DNA of 64,000 nucleotides, taken from positions 71,839,053 through 71,903,052 of the forward strand of contig CM060732.1 of the NCBI GenBank assembly GCA_030704615.1, read 5' to 3'. The DNA is from Takakia lepidozioides (Eukaryota > Streptophyta > Takakiopsida > Takakiales > Takakiaceae). Below the pieces are notes generated by a model. That model searched no databases and was not told the DNA's origin. It was given only the letters and a program-made list of their open reading frames with translations. Below are positions 1-12,195 of this stretch, one piece after another (position 1 is the first letter of the stretch; each line of letters begins with the position of its first letter). A program made the translations under genes and the position numbers.

Positions 1-55
1 AGACACACGAGTTGCTCCCAGGAGATTGTGCTCTCTGCTTTGTGCAGCTGCCGAC

Positions 56-3000
56 ATGGGGATCGAAGTAGCTGCGATCACTCGCTTGGGGTTCATTGGA
101 GCTGGCCAGATGGCGGAGGCCATAGCGAGGGGCCTTAACCGCGCAGGTGTGTTGCCGACCGATCGCATGAGCGCCGCCGATATCAATTCTGGTCGTTGCC
201 AAGTGTTTGAGAGCATGGGTACTTCAATCTGTGTTTCCAACTCTAAGGTGCATATATCCTGTTTATTTGGCCGCTTCGGATGAGTATGCAATTTGATCTC
301 TAGAAACCAACCTAATTTGCAATTAAGATCAAGAAATCAGGGAGGAATTCATTTGTTGCAAGCATCATTTTTCAATTGAGGTGTTCTCGTTTGTAGTTGT
401 GGATGTGATCGGTCGTTTTTTTTTTCTGGAGCAGGTGGCAGAGAGCAGCAATGTGTTGATACTCGCGGTGAAACCGCAGATTGGTACGGTCACACTCTCA
501 CCAATGCCCTGAGCACGTCTAGAACATTAGAGGAACGATTGTCATGTTGACAGACTTTTGCAGTTATAAGATAATTGCCTGAAAACACTTGAAAAGGCCT
601 GGTCAAATGGGCGCATTGCTAGCGTTACTTGTTTATTACTTCTTCCCTTTAATTCCCAGCTAAGCCCTCCTACTCTACTGCAAGGATGCACGTCCCCTGA
701 ACCATCAGGGATTACGAGGGGTGTTCTTGCTTTTAAAATGTAGATTGCTGGATTGATGTGAAGTTGTAAATATATGGAAGGACGATCACGTCAAACTGAC
801 CTCTGTCGCCTGTGGATGCAGCTGAGAAGGTCGTGACGGAGCTGCAGCCAAGCTTGACAAAGGACCATCTTTTGGTGTCGATTGCTGCGGGCATAACTCT
901 TGAAAACCTGCAGGTTTGTTGTTGCTGTCCTCTGTACTAAGAAACGGTTCTCTCCTTTGAAAATGACGCGGTCACATGCACCAACAAAATCACTTGTTGG
1001 AGGTCAAAATGGTGGAGATGACTATATTCTTTTGTCTGTTATATGAGGATGGGAAGAAATTTATGCCTGTGAAGACTGCTTTATGAGAAATAAAACTTTT
1101 AGCCGCCGGCAGGTTGCATCCCAAAACTCAATGAATGTTGGTGTACATCCTGAATTTATCTTTGATTACTTTCTCAGATGGCGCATGACAATATGTAAAT
1201 GCTCCAGATTTTGCAAAATTTCTATTATCGGGGTTAATGACAGGCATGCTTTCCATGCAGAAATGGGCAGGAGAAGCCAGAGTGGTGAGGGTTATGCCCA
1301 ATTTACCATGCCTTGTGGGCGAGGCTGCTTCAGGTGCATTCCCTTTCTACAGGTCTGCATCAATTTAGCAATATGTTTGGATGAATGCTGGATTGCTGTC
1401 TCGTTCAGTTATTGTTGACAATGCCGGGAGATATCTGAACTTAGATTGCTGTCATCAGTTGTGATAAATTATGTGGAAAACACAGTTGCCAAAAGTTCAA
1501 CTGCATGTGTGTTCTTGAGAGTCCAATGAACAGTTCACGGTTTTGGTTTTAACAGGGTCAAAAAGAAAAGAAGCCTGAATTGCCTGACCATAAGACATTG
1601 TTTGCCATAGCATTTTGGCCATAGACCCTGCGCTAGTTTGGGTGGAACAAGAGGGAACAGACAGTACCTTTGTGAGGGGCTCGCTTCAGTATTGGGACTT
1701 ACCTTGATATCAACAATTAGTTCGGGCTTTCCAGATTTCTTCTAGAAAACCCTTCACGCAATCATCGATCTGATATGTGTGAGCTCCCCAGCAGTAAGAC
1801 CCCAACAGGGCCAAGGCTTTAGGTGCAGCCTCGAGATTTTGACATGTGGACAGAGGACAATGTTCCTGATGGTCCTGAAGAGGTAGCTCCTGAGAGAGAG
1901 AGAGCTAGACAAGGAAACACAAAACTTAATGTGCTGTGTCCATGTCTTTTTCGCAACAACACCAGCCTGGTTTAGCCACCATGAAAGTGCTTCAACCCAA
2001 ATCTGTCTCCATACCTCCGTTTGTCATATCATCACTTCAAAAGCCAACAGGTTAGTTGTTCCCTGTGAAACCCAGGCTTAAACCCCTTCACAGGCTACGG
2101 ACGGGGATCTGCTCGTCTCCTAAATGAGAAGGATGGCCATGACATCTGAAAATATTAGGTTAACCACTTTGCCTCATGAGTCTCTCCATTCATTCTCAAC
2201 AGACTAACGGGACCAGGAAATTCCCAAGTGATCTTACTAAGATTTCCGCACATTAAAGGAAAAGAGAGAAGAAAGAAAGAAAGAAAGGAACTCTATAATG
2301 TCTGCGGAAACCTCAGACAGCTTATGGAACAAGAGCAAACAGTATACAAGGAAGAGAGTGGGGCCCTCAAGAAGCAGCCTAAAACCAATAATTGATCAAG
2401 GAATTCCCTAAGATGTAATGCCTCATGCAGATGTGCTGCCAAGCATTTCTGATCCTTGTAGTGGAACACCTCAGTAAGGGATTGGCTGTCTCGGAAAGAG
2501 AGAGAGAGAAAGAGAGAGAGAGTTTGAGTTGATGGGGTAATCACACACCGTTCCCTGTGAATGTTGGCCATAGCTGGAGACAGATGTGATTAATGATGCT
2601 TTTTTTGAGGTGTTAAGAGCAGACCATTTGGGTTTTCTTGCTACACACACTCCTTTGTGTTTCTGTTAGTGCATGTGCATGCATTATTAATCCTGGGACT
2701 ATGCTTTGGCAAGGAGAGTGTCAAATTGTTTTTATCTGTGTTGACCTTTTGTGAGAATCTGCTGCAAGCCTCTGATTCTTATTTGGGGTGGCAGCTCTTA
2801 GCCTGGGAGGTAAAGCAACGCAGAAGGATGCAGAACTTGTGATAGCCCTGTTTGAGGCTGTAGGCAAGATCCATGTGGTGGATGAAAAGCTCTTGAATGC
2901 AGTGACTGCTGTCAGGTAAGAGCTGCTCAAAGGGGTAGCAGAAGGTGGGGAGAGACCATTTGGAGTAAGAGATGTGCACAGCCAACTCAAAGAATGTGTG

Positions 3001-4338
3001 GATTAGGTACTGTGTAGGTTATGAGCTATCCGAACTGTAGTGTGTGCATTTTGTAGCGAGTGTTGTTACCAGGTTTTTTAATCAGTAGCATCCAAGTGGC
3101 AAGTGAAGCATTTGTTGCCAAAATTCAAGCTTGATCATCATCTTACTAAAGCAATGGCTTAGAATCAGGAAATCGATGTATCACACATAAAATTTGCTAT
3201 TTTAGTGAACCTAACCTTGATGCTGGTTCATTATGTGAAATTCATATTAGGAGGTTCTGTTTTCTCGCAGTGCGAGTGGGCCTGCCTATGTGTTTTTGGC
3301 TATTGAGGCAATGGCCGATGGTGGTGTTGCCGTGGGCCTTCCCCGTGATATCGCCCTCTCTCTGGCTGCTCAGACGGTGTGTGCCAGCAATCTTACTTTG
3401 AAAGAGGATTTTATTCATAACATTAGGTTTATATTTTATGAGCCATTTTGAAGGATTGAAGGGCTTGGTAGAGTTTGAGCAAGGAAATCATGTCTTGTTG
3501 CCGCGGTTGGAGAAACTTGATATTACATGCAGTAAAGGAACGTAGCTCGCTATTCCCTCAATATTTATCGTCATCCCTGTCGCATGCACATGTTTCGAGT
3601 CATTTACAAAGCAATCTTTGCAGTTTTCTTCATAGGTCTTCATAGTGGAATCTTGTGTGCCAGTGGGGCTTGGTAAAGGTGATTGTATCTCTTAAGTAGC
3701 ATCTGTCATTGTAGCTGGGAAGGCCTGGAGTGTCTACCGTTACGAGCTCAAATGATTGGTGGTTCTTTTTGTTGGCTATTTTAGAAATTGCACTTATGTT
3801 CAATTGCCAAAGTAAAGGGACTGGTGGGGATTTGGCAGGTGCTGGGAGCTGCAAAGATGGTTATAGAGACTAAAAAGCACCCGGCTCAACTAAAAGATGA
3901 AGTTGCATCGCCTGGAGGTATACAGCGTGCTCTGCTCTTTGTCAGCTGTTGATCATTGTGTGTTCTGGTTAAGTTGGCACATGAAATGCAGGTATTTGAA
4001 ATGGGAGGACAGACTTTTGGTTTTTGTGAAATGGCTGAAGAGAATACATGAAGTCAGAAAAGTGTTTTTAGGTTGGAAGTTTCCTCCAAAAGACACCCTC
4101 TTAGGTGTTCATTGACCTTGAAGAATTGACTCTCGGGGCTTTTGTCTGTCAAAAAGATTTGCTTGTTGGACATTGGGAATTGTCAAGTTTGTTTACTAAG
4201 AATTCTGTCTGTCTGTGCTGCCTTTTTGCAGGCACAACCATAGCAGGTATTCATGAGCTAGAGAAGCGGGGGTTTCGAGCTGCGCTGATGAATGCTGTTG
4301 TGGCTGCAGCTGAGCAAGGGGAAAAGCTTTCCAAGTAA
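56..4338 (+). CDS. P5CR: pyrroline-5-carboxylate reductase, 8 exons, complete
   Basis: Last step of proline synthesis: NAD(P)H reduction of pyrroline-5-carboxylate to proline, normally cytosolic or plastidic in plants. Exons read by eye: 56-247, 435-483, 822-913, 1261-1333, 2795-2915, 3271-3376, 3839-3917, 4232-4338. All introns are GT-AG; the sum is 819 nt, giving 272 aa plus stop, against about 276 aa in Arabidopsis. Visible landmarks: the Rossmann motif [16 protein letters not shown] near residues 11-26, [25 protein letters not shown], the family signature [20 protein letters not shown], then [17 protein letters not shown] and a C-terminal [16 protein letters not shown]. The ATG at 56 was chosen because it leaves ten residues before the Rossmann fold, as usual. 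One oddity is SASGPAY where most homologues have SGSGPAY. The largest intron (1334-2794) contains GA-rich simple sequence. It looks functional. Confidence 0.95.
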
Positions 4339-4482
4339 CTAGCTTGCATAGAGTAGCTTTGATCCCGTCGTGCGCAACGCATAGAAAATTTACGCCTAGC
4401 ATAGCGAGGACGTTCATTTGACAATTTTGTTCCAGACCAATGATTTGTGGGTGTTTTTAATCCAGATACCCTTTGAATTGAT

Positions 4483-4488
4483 AATAAA
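4483..4488 (+). promoter_or_regulatory. putative polyadenylation signal AATAAA
   Basis: AATAAA lies about 145 nt after the P5CR stop codon, a plausible distance for a plant near-upstream element. The motif is short and plant signals are loose, so this is suggestive only. Confidence 0.35.
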
Positions 4489-5032
4489 CATCTCCACTTG
4501 GAAGAGCAAGGACCAGTGCTGTAATTTTTTACTAAGCTTACGAGGCAGTAGATAAATTTCTAGTGGATGCTGTGTGTCAGGGTCCATGTTGGTGGAATTC
4601 TCACTGCCTGTTGTGGACAGACATCAGTCTAATCCTCTAGCCTCTCTATTGTAAGCGTTGTATCAACCAAAGGGATTATGCCACTGTGTGGGCTACTGTT
4701 CATGGGGGGTGAAGCTGTAGATATGTCGCGTTGTAACTTGGTGAGCAGATACTCCATGGGTTGTGAAAAACCACCCCAAGAACATCCTTTCACTTTGGTG
4801 GATGATATGGTAATCCAGACCACTCCCACATGTTGGAAGTGCAGGGTCATCAAAATGTGATGTTGCTCTAGCAGTTGTGGTTGTCTTCAAAACCGTCCTA
4901 AAGAGATTTTTGATTGCCATTGTAAAGATGATATGATCAGCTGTTTGATGTTGGGAATAGTGGAAGTCAGTGTGTTCAGTGTCAGAGAACCATCTCTTTC
5001 TCTCTAGGGGTCCAAAAGTATTTAAGAAAAAG
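4489..5032. other. P5CR 3' flank, no further gene seen
   Basis: Spacer between P5CR and the tRNA gene. Short open frames on both strands carry no recognisable domain and overlap one another; I see nothing else to call. Confidence 0.5.
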
Positions 5033-5036
5033 AAAA
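5033..5036 (-). terminator. Pol III terminator of tRNA-Gly
   Basis: On the minus strand a TTTT run follows the tRNA 3' end by about 17 nt and is followed by another T-rich run. This is the usual RNA polymerase III stop signal. Confidence 0.6.
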
Positions 5037-5052
5037 CGTACAGTAGGCATCT

Positions 5053-5123
5053 TGCGCAGCCGGGGAATCGAACCCCGGTCAGTACCGTGGGAGGGTACTA
5101 TGATACCACTACACCAGCTGCGC
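5053..5123 (-). tRNA. tRNA-Gly (anticodon CCC)
   Basis: A 71-nt cloverleaf read on the minus strand. The acceptor stem GCGCAGC pairs with GCTGCGC. The D arm contains GTGTAGTGGTATCAT (A box). The anticodon stem GTACC/GGTAC closes a CTCCCAC loop, giving anticodon CCC. The T arm CCGGGGTTCGATTCCCCGG carries a perfect B box, and the discriminator is A. No intron and no encoded CCA, as expected for a nuclear eukaryotic tRNA. It decodes GGG glycine codons. Confidence 0.96.
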
Positions 5124-6992
5124 CTCAGATGACAGGGTGGGCACATTTTAAATTTATATTGAGCTAAACTCTGGTCATATCCCTAGCCAATCTTAATTAT
5201 GACTTTCCTTACAAAGGGAAATTAGGAAATTACACAGCAGTTAATTAATACACACAAGTCATCACTGTGGATTTGATTAGTAAGTAAGAGTTGGTGATGA
5301 TTAGCAAGAGAGTGATTATGAGCAATAATAAGAAGGCTATCTATCAAGCCTGGTCTCTGGCGACTTATTGTACCGCGGCAATGACTGCTCCTCCTTTTCA
5401 TACATTGCCGCATTCAAAGCCCGGATCCTTGGCAGCATTCCTCATTAAAGTCAAGGATTGATGGAACAATTGTTTTTGCTATCTCGACTCAATGACTCAT
5501 GGTGGGTGGAGGACCCGCATCTCAAGAGACCCAACAATGTACATGTGCATTCGAGATCTCGAGGAGAAGAAGATGTGAGAGAGTTTGCAGGATGTGGACA
5601 AACGGGAGCTGGTCTTCCTCACTTATGAGAGTGATGAAGAGTCGCCAGGTCTCCATTATTCCAAGTATAATGAGAACGCGTGAGGCTATATATAAGTATG
5701 CGAGTAAAGGCAGCACCTGTCCTCACGTACGCATGCTGCCATGAAGGCTGCGCATTGGGGGAGCGACATATCTGCCTGTGCTTGCTCGTTGGCGGTGCTT
5801 CCTGACGCTCTTCATTGATTGCCTTACTCTTGATTACCAGTCCTGCCGCTCTGCCAGGCGTGGTATATGGAGGTAGCCTACCTCAGGTAGGTGTTGTACA
5901 TCTCGTGTAGGAGGACTTTGCTGCTCGTGATTACCATTCAAGGATTTTGGACTCAATAATCTCCAATTGGGCACTAGTGGACTACAGTCCCCCACTAGTG
6001 CCTCGACGGTATTTGATCAGTAAAAGACAGGACGCCAAGTCGCTCATCTAATACAAAAGACTGTATCTTGAGTGGTGTGCAGGAGAGACTTGTAGGTAGC
6101 TGTGTTCACTTGGTGAAGCTGCTAGTACGGCGGTCAACTCTGCTTCTCGGGGCACTGGGTCATGCACCCGTGCACTTACATATCAGAGTTTCCAGAACTC
6201 TATGTACATGCATTGCAGGAATTGGATTGCGTGTTGCAAGTTTTCAGAACAGAGAATTGGCACTCAAAACTGTCGAGGACATTACTAGCTCGGCTTCGAA
6301 AGCAACAATGACGGGAAAGGGCTGAGACAATTGGGCAGAAGAAACCAAAAGGGGAAGAGAGGATAGACGTGGTGAAAAGCCAATTTGATCCTGCTCCATG
6401 CAAATGTCGAAGCTCTCACAGCTTTTCAACTCAAGTTTGCCCAACATGCTAGTTGAAACAAGCAATTTGAAACATATACTTTATTGCGTATGATGTATCC
6501 TGGAAATCACAGACATTGTATATTGGCGTCCACCTCACCTCCGAGGCCAAAACATCGTAATATCTCACAACTGGTTATGGAAGATCTCTCTTTATTATTT
6601 CGTAAACTCAAGTTACCCTTTAATGAGTTTCCCTTTAAGGGGTGTCGAATGGACACCATCCCCCTGCTATACCTGCATCCTCTATCCTGGAGTGCACCAG
6701 ACTTTCACACACCATACTGCGAATCTGGCATTCTTGGCCAAGACTAGTTACGGATTAACTGTGGTACGGGAGTAACAAAATGATAATAGCTCGGGTCCAA
6801 CACACGGTAAAGGATCCTTAGCAAGACGACACTAAGTACACTGATTTACCATGCGGAAATCGTAAGGTCACTACTCGAAAAGTAGCCCAACTCGAAGCCA
6901 CCATTCTACAAAGAATAGAGCAGCGCTTCCACCACACTGGAGAGAGTGCTGCACGGTTTGCACTAACCAACCACATTCTAACTTAGAGCAGT
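5124..6992. other. intergenic, TATA-like box only
   Basis: No coding region is recognised. A plausible TATA element (TATATATAAG, 5687-5696, + strand) is followed by no identifiable gene. The short open frames here have no domain resemblance and overlap on opposite strands. The right edge is the 3' flank of the aspartic protease. Confidence 0.4.
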
Positions 6993-9542
6993 TTATTTCA
7001 GAGTGTTACACTGGACGGTCGCGAACCCAATCCGCCCAGCCGATTTATCATAGACAATCAGGTGATCTTGCTGCTGAATGTTGCCAATGATGCTGAAGCC
7101 TTGGCTACCTGCCATCGCCAGACACAGCACTGTGTTTGCTTGATCCACAATCACGAACGTGTTCTCAGGATATAAGGGAAAGTCAGCATTCTGGAAATGA
7201 AACACCATTTGCGGAACTGTAGGGTTTGTGACTCCTGCAACACTGAAGCACAGGTCCAGTCCATAGGCTGAGCCATCCACAACTTGGTAGCTAATCTCCT
7301 GCTTCAAGGCCTGGTGCAACACAACATGGATCACCGATCTAGTTAGTTAATCAGCAGCATATGGTTCATGGATCAGTTTAGCAATCAACCATTTCAAACG
7401 TCAAGTCAAGTTACAGGCTTTAATGGGACACTGGACGAATCTTATGAATACAGAAGGAGGGTTACAGCTTGATCTTGAATTCTGGGCTCACCTCGCTGAG
7501 TGCACCCTCAAAATAATGCAACGTACAATCTCGGTATCATGGGCCCCTCAATACAATTTGAGGATAGTGAGACCAAAAGGTTTACACTTGACGTTCTATC
7601 TAGATCTTGAAGATCGTATTCATTAATTCTCAGTTGAAGGACATTAAGGATTGATATCGTTTTCGATACCGACCTGTAGGCATATCAGAGATAGTAAGGA
7701 ATGGTTTCTGCCTTCTCTCACCTGAACAAGAGCATCGTAGGCAGTTTGAGTCAGCATGGAGATTGTCGTTCCTGAGTCAAAAATGGTGCCGCCTCTGCCC
7801 GCGCTGTCAATTGCAAAAGTTTGCGCGGGGATGTTGAGGAGTCGGCTACCAACGCTAATACCTGTCATTGACACGTACCAATACGTCGGATGGGCGACGT
7901 TCTTCACGATAGGAGTATACGAGACGGTTTGAGCTGCGGCCGCATTCCCAAAAAGCAATGGGCTGGTCTGAGTTGCGGCCGAGTTCAAGCTCACCAAACA
8001 GTACGAGAACTTCTCGGTGACAGTAGAACTAAGCTGGGAATTGAGAGAGAGATCCCCCTGGCCAAGACCCACAAGGCCACCTGCACCTGAAAAAGTACCA
8101 CGGTTGGTGTGCCCACAACCGAAGGCAACATTTGGGATGCCATGGGATGCTCCGGCAGTGCTGCTGAGAGTAACTGTCTCAAAAGCTAAGTCACCATTGG
8201 TATTCGACTGGTCACCATACATGTATTGATACGTGCAGTCTTTGGCGCATGTCTGAATCGGAAGTTTCTGGAGAAAGAGAAACAGAAAAGTACAGGACAA
8301 CTTGTCAACATAGCCAAAACCCAGAAACGAAAGAAGAGAGCTACGAAGACAAATAGCACTTCACAGCTTTCCCCAAACATCCGACGTAAGATAATACTGC
8401 CATGTCTCCTGTGTAAGCAAGGATGAAGCTGAGAAACCAAGACACTGCACACAGCAAGATAATGTGTGTACCAGGCACAATTGATTGTTGCAAGGCACGC
8501 CTTTATATGAAGACGACTTTGTCGGGTCAAACTTGGTGCCGGTTTGAGAATAGCAGGAACGACAAGGCAAGCACTGCACCCAAACTAAATCACTTCCAGT
8601 GTCGACTATTGCGTCAAATCTTTGAGGAGGCGTTCCAAGGGAAAGCGACATTAGGTACTCTCCTACGCCTGCCGACACGGGGCTTTGAAAGTCCTCCTGG
8701 ACGTTCACGGCATTCGGACTCAGCCTGTGTGATAAATGTTTCCTGCGCTTATGACTTCTCTTCACGGCCTCCGCAAACCTCTCGTAAAAGGTCTGGGGGT
8801 TGGGGGAACGGAGAGGCGAATCAGCATGATCTCTGTGCACCAACTCAGATCTGATCACCTGCGAGAACGGATGAAAATCGAACACAATTGCGTGAGCTTG
8901 ACAAACTGGGCATTTCCGAAGTAGAAAAATCCGTCGAAGCGGTTCCCAACCTGACTGACGTTAACAGGCTTAGAGGCAAAGGGTAAGGGCAATTGCCCTG
9001 TGGCACAGCACGAAATGTAAAGCTAATCTTCACTAGGAAGCGATCTGCCAGTTCTTACGCTTTGAAACTTGGTCCGAATGGCAATCCGCTATTCACCTTT
9101 ACACGTTTGTCGGGCATCCTCGTGTATACTTCCGGTTAGTATCTACAAGACTAACTACTACCCCCTAGCAATATAATATTGCTTGACTCTCACAGTCTCC
9201 TTTGATTGAAGTTTACTGAGCTGTTACTGTGCTCTGCAAACGCTTAAGAGCGGCACTCAACAGGCACCAACCCAAGTTTTACCCTACGACTCGTCACAAC
9301 CACGACTTGCAACGAAGATCGTGTGCCCCCCGGCAACAATGACTTTCAGATGGTTTCCTCACCTGCTCTTCACTCCCACTTGCGAAGGCATTTACATGCT
9401 CGGCACCTGACACCCATTCCGTGTGCGTAGAGTACTTCAAATCCTGTTGAAGGAGGGCCCTCCTGAGAGTGGACTCAGCTCCAATGCACACCACCATTAG
9501 CCCCAGGAATACTACCAACGAGGCCACTCTAAACTGCCCCAT
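6993..9542 (-). CDS. nepenthesin-like (A1B) aspartic protease, 4 exons, complete
   Basis: Secreted pepsin-family endopeptidase of the plant nepenthesin/CND41 type. Exons in transcript order: 9542-9363, 8858-8472, 8267-7722, 7310-6993. All introns are GT-AG in phase 0; total 476 aa. The start at 9542 gives a good signal peptide (MGQFRVASLVVFLGLMVVCIGA). A prosegment with RSELVHRDHADSPLR follows, then the mature domain beginning GEYLMSLSLGTPPQ. The first catalytic site is DTGSDLVWVQC. The cysteine-rich nepenthesin insert includes CLPCRSC and CTYQYMYGD; the second catalytic site is FDSGTTISML. The C-terminal lobe has IIGNIQQQDHLIVYD. Both catalytic Asp residues are present and no stop interrupts the exons. 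A TATA box lies about 190 nt upstream. Natural substrate unknown. Confidence 0.93.
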
Positions 9543-9732
9543 GCCTGCTATGGTGCTCTTCCCGCCTGTCTCCCTTCTCTCCTTCTCTACCACTTACCAG
9601 TCCAACACAGTAAGCCTCTCTCAGCTTCTTATCTCCCCCTGTGGAAGCTCCAAGAGATGGCTCAAGGAGTGCAGCGTGCAGCTACAGTTCCTCGAGCAAC
9701 TGAAGGAACTACGACATGGGCAGTGAAGACGG

Positions 9733-9740
9733 AATTTATA
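9733..9740 (-). promoter_or_regulatory. TATA box of the aspartic protease gene
   Basis: The minus strand reads gcTATAAATTcc about 190 nt upstream of the protease ATG at 9542, consistent with a transcription start near 9705 and a 5' UTR of about 160 nt. The position relative to the gene supports it; the start site itself cannot be seen. Confidence 0.5.
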
Positions 9741-10974
9741 GCAGAGGAACCAAGGCTGTGAGCAGCCTGACAGCTTCAGCTGGCAGGCTGGACAGTAAAA
9801 AGCTCCTCCTTTTACTGCACCATTGCCGCCTTCCTTCACAGCTGCCCCTCTGCTGAACAGCAGCCCACCACCCTTTTTGCTTGCAATCTAAGTGCTTTGA
9901 ATTAGGGTTTCGCAATTTGCCGTGAAATACAGCAGCTTCGTTAGTAGGTTGGTTAGTCTGTATTAGTGTGTGGGTTAGTGCACTGGCACAGCTGATTAGT
10001 TGGTTGATTAGTGAGCACTGAGAAGATCAAGGTACAGGCATTGACCGGAGTAATGAACACCGCAGTCGCACACGTGGCGGCTTAACTGCACCTTCATCTT
10101 CGCTGACACTATTTTTCCAACTCACCCGGGCACACGTATCCCTTGTTCATCCTCCCCTTCTTTACATCAATTCTCTCTTCTCTTGTATTGGGTCGCGGGA
10201 TTGAACCCAGAATCAGGGCCCTACCACACTGGCGGCACACCAACAGCATTGACGTGGACGTTGCAGCCCATGGATTGTTGGAAGATATAGGTCCATGTCA
10301 CCAAGCGGGAATGAATCGGCTACCACACAATAGCATAAGCCCAGTGGCGAAAAAAAGTCGGTAGGAGAGACCATCTCACGACGGCGATGGTGGAAGAATC
10401 CCGTCATGATAAAATGTCTTCCTAAAATTGCGGGACACTGCCTGGTAATATGACATGTAGGTGCCATGTCAACAAGCAGCCGCTGATGCGGTAGGCACAC
10501 TGCCCTCTCTTAAACCAATAGGAGGGTCCGAAATTGAGTGCTGCTGCCCCTCTTGCCTCTAGTGTGGTATCACCCTCAGGTGGGTGACACGTAGTGCACC
10601 ATCCAACCGAACCGGTCAACAGGTGGTGTATCATTTTTCTTGTATATAATTGATGATGATAATGATAACAAAGAATACATAAAGGTGATTCCAGGATAAT
10701 TGTTTTAAAACGGTGCCAAAAATAAATAGAGGGGAGGGGAAACATCCAGGAGCCCTCATGATAATTAAGAAAGACTATGGATCACTTATTCACGCTACAT
10801 AATGCTTGAGGACCTACTTTGATTTTTCTTCTGTTTTTAAATAAATGGGGACAGAGGCCCAGCTTATCAAAATTTAAGGCAAACAGGGAAAAAAACCCTC
10901 TGAAGGACATGAAGGCAAACAAAGGGGATACCATCCCCAAACCTAAGGTCAGAAAGAACAAAGCACCTTGTTAC
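9741..10974. other. intergenic spacer, no gene recognised
   Basis: Upstream flank of the protease gene followed by unrecognised sequence. A GTTAGT-rich low-complexity patch lies at about 9940-10015. A minus-strand B-box-like GGTTCAATCC lies near 10200, but no tRNA fold could be built around it. No coding domain seen. Confidence 0.4.
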
Positions 10975-11533
10975 CAATGTTGGGCGGGTATATTGATATA
11001 TATATACCCTGGAGTGGCAAGTTTAGGTACTTGGATGTGTACCCTTATATTAGGGTATTTTTTATGATATACCCTTATCTTTATATTTACCCTGCATCAA
11101 GAAGTCCAATATACCCTACTTTTCTGAAGGGTATATGTTGAAATGAAGGGTATATCTAAGGTAACATAGCCACGGCCTTAGCATTCGACGGCAGGAGCAT
11201 AGCAACGGCGGTGCCATTTGGCCTGGAGGCACTTTTAGGGAATCTCACCCATCTATCAAAGTCTAGTAGATTTTTTTCTATGCAGAGTAAGGGAGGGATT
11301 ATAGGCGCACCATTGGAACAGCCAATGGTGGGCTCAGATTAGATTCTTTGGGGGTGCAGTTACTAGACACGTCGAGGGTCTTCTGGAAGGCTCCACCACC
11401 ACCGGGGGTTAACTTATATAGAAATTTGAAAATTTAATTTACCCATATCCGGAGGATAAATAAATTCAATTTATCCATACCCGGAGGGTAAATAATTTGA
11501 CCAAAATAATTTACTTATACCCGCCCAACACTG
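10975..11533. mobile_element. non-autonomous hAT-like element (MITE)
   Basis: Terminal inverted repeats: left CAATGTTGGGCGGGTATA at 10975, right TATACCCGCCCAACACTG ending at 11533, so one end starts CAATG and the other CAGTG. Length 559 bp with no coding capacity. The interior has many internal TATACCC/GGGTATA repeats. Flanks cttgttac and gttatcac match at only 5 of 8 positions, so an 8-bp target duplication is possible but decayed. The terminus type fits the hAT superfamily. Confidence 0.65.
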
Positions 11534-11639
11534 GTTATCACTGTTGTGGAAGAGAACCATTACATCTTCATGTGTTTTTTTTTTGTTTTTTTTTTTCTCT
11601 TTTGGGTTTTATTGGGTAATTTATAAAGCGGGAAAGACC

Positions 11640-12195
11640 GCACTATGATGTTGTGAATAGAACACCGCCACCTCCAAATGGTTGTGATTGTAAACAGAAC
11701 ATATCTGCCCGGTTGTTATTGTGAATATGATGGTTCTTTTTTTTAATTTTGGGAAATTTATAAACCACTGTGGTTTTTATCGTAAATAGGACATCTCATT
11801 CCTTGGCAGTGGTGTCCCCTTCCTCAGCCTCCATTGCCTATCATGGGAGGTTATTTTTCCCTCATTTTTAAATAAAATTTTCGGCCTCCCTCAGGCCTTC
11901 ATCTATAAAAAATTAAAAAATAAAAATCATCTCCCAGTGGTCAGTATCATGAATAGAATGGTTCTTATCCTGATATAACATCTTCGGATAGTCGTTATCC
12001 TGAGTAGAGTAGAACATCTTCGGATGGGTTGTTATCGTGAATAAAACATCTCCAAGTGATTGTTCTTGTGAATACAAGTGTTCGTTATGGTGATTACAAC
12101 ATCTTCAGATGCTATTTGAATACTGAGTGATGATATCATAAATTAGAACACCTCCCAATGGTTGTTATCGTGAATATAACATCTTCAGATCAGTG
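11640..12195. repeat. degenerate minisatellite, about 35-45 bp unit
   Basis: Roughly ten diverged units resembling GGTTGTTATCGTGAATA followed by AACATCTTCGGAT. Units can be followed near 11675, 11715, 11775, 11940, 11985, 12025, 12065, 12110 and 12165. The unit length varies through small indels and there is no coding frame. Confidence 0.6.

Noticed and set aside
7890-8854. Plus-strand frames of 66-143 codons over the aspartic protease
   Set aside because: They overlap the protease exons antisense and show no motif.
9938-10015. GGTTAGT-rich stretch as an interstitial telomere
   Set aside because: Plant telomere repeats are TTTAGGG; the units here are irregular and do not match.
10190-10260. 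tRNA-like GGTTCAATCC box on the minus strand
   Set aside because: No acceptor or anticodon stem can be built around it; a chance B box or a very old SINE.
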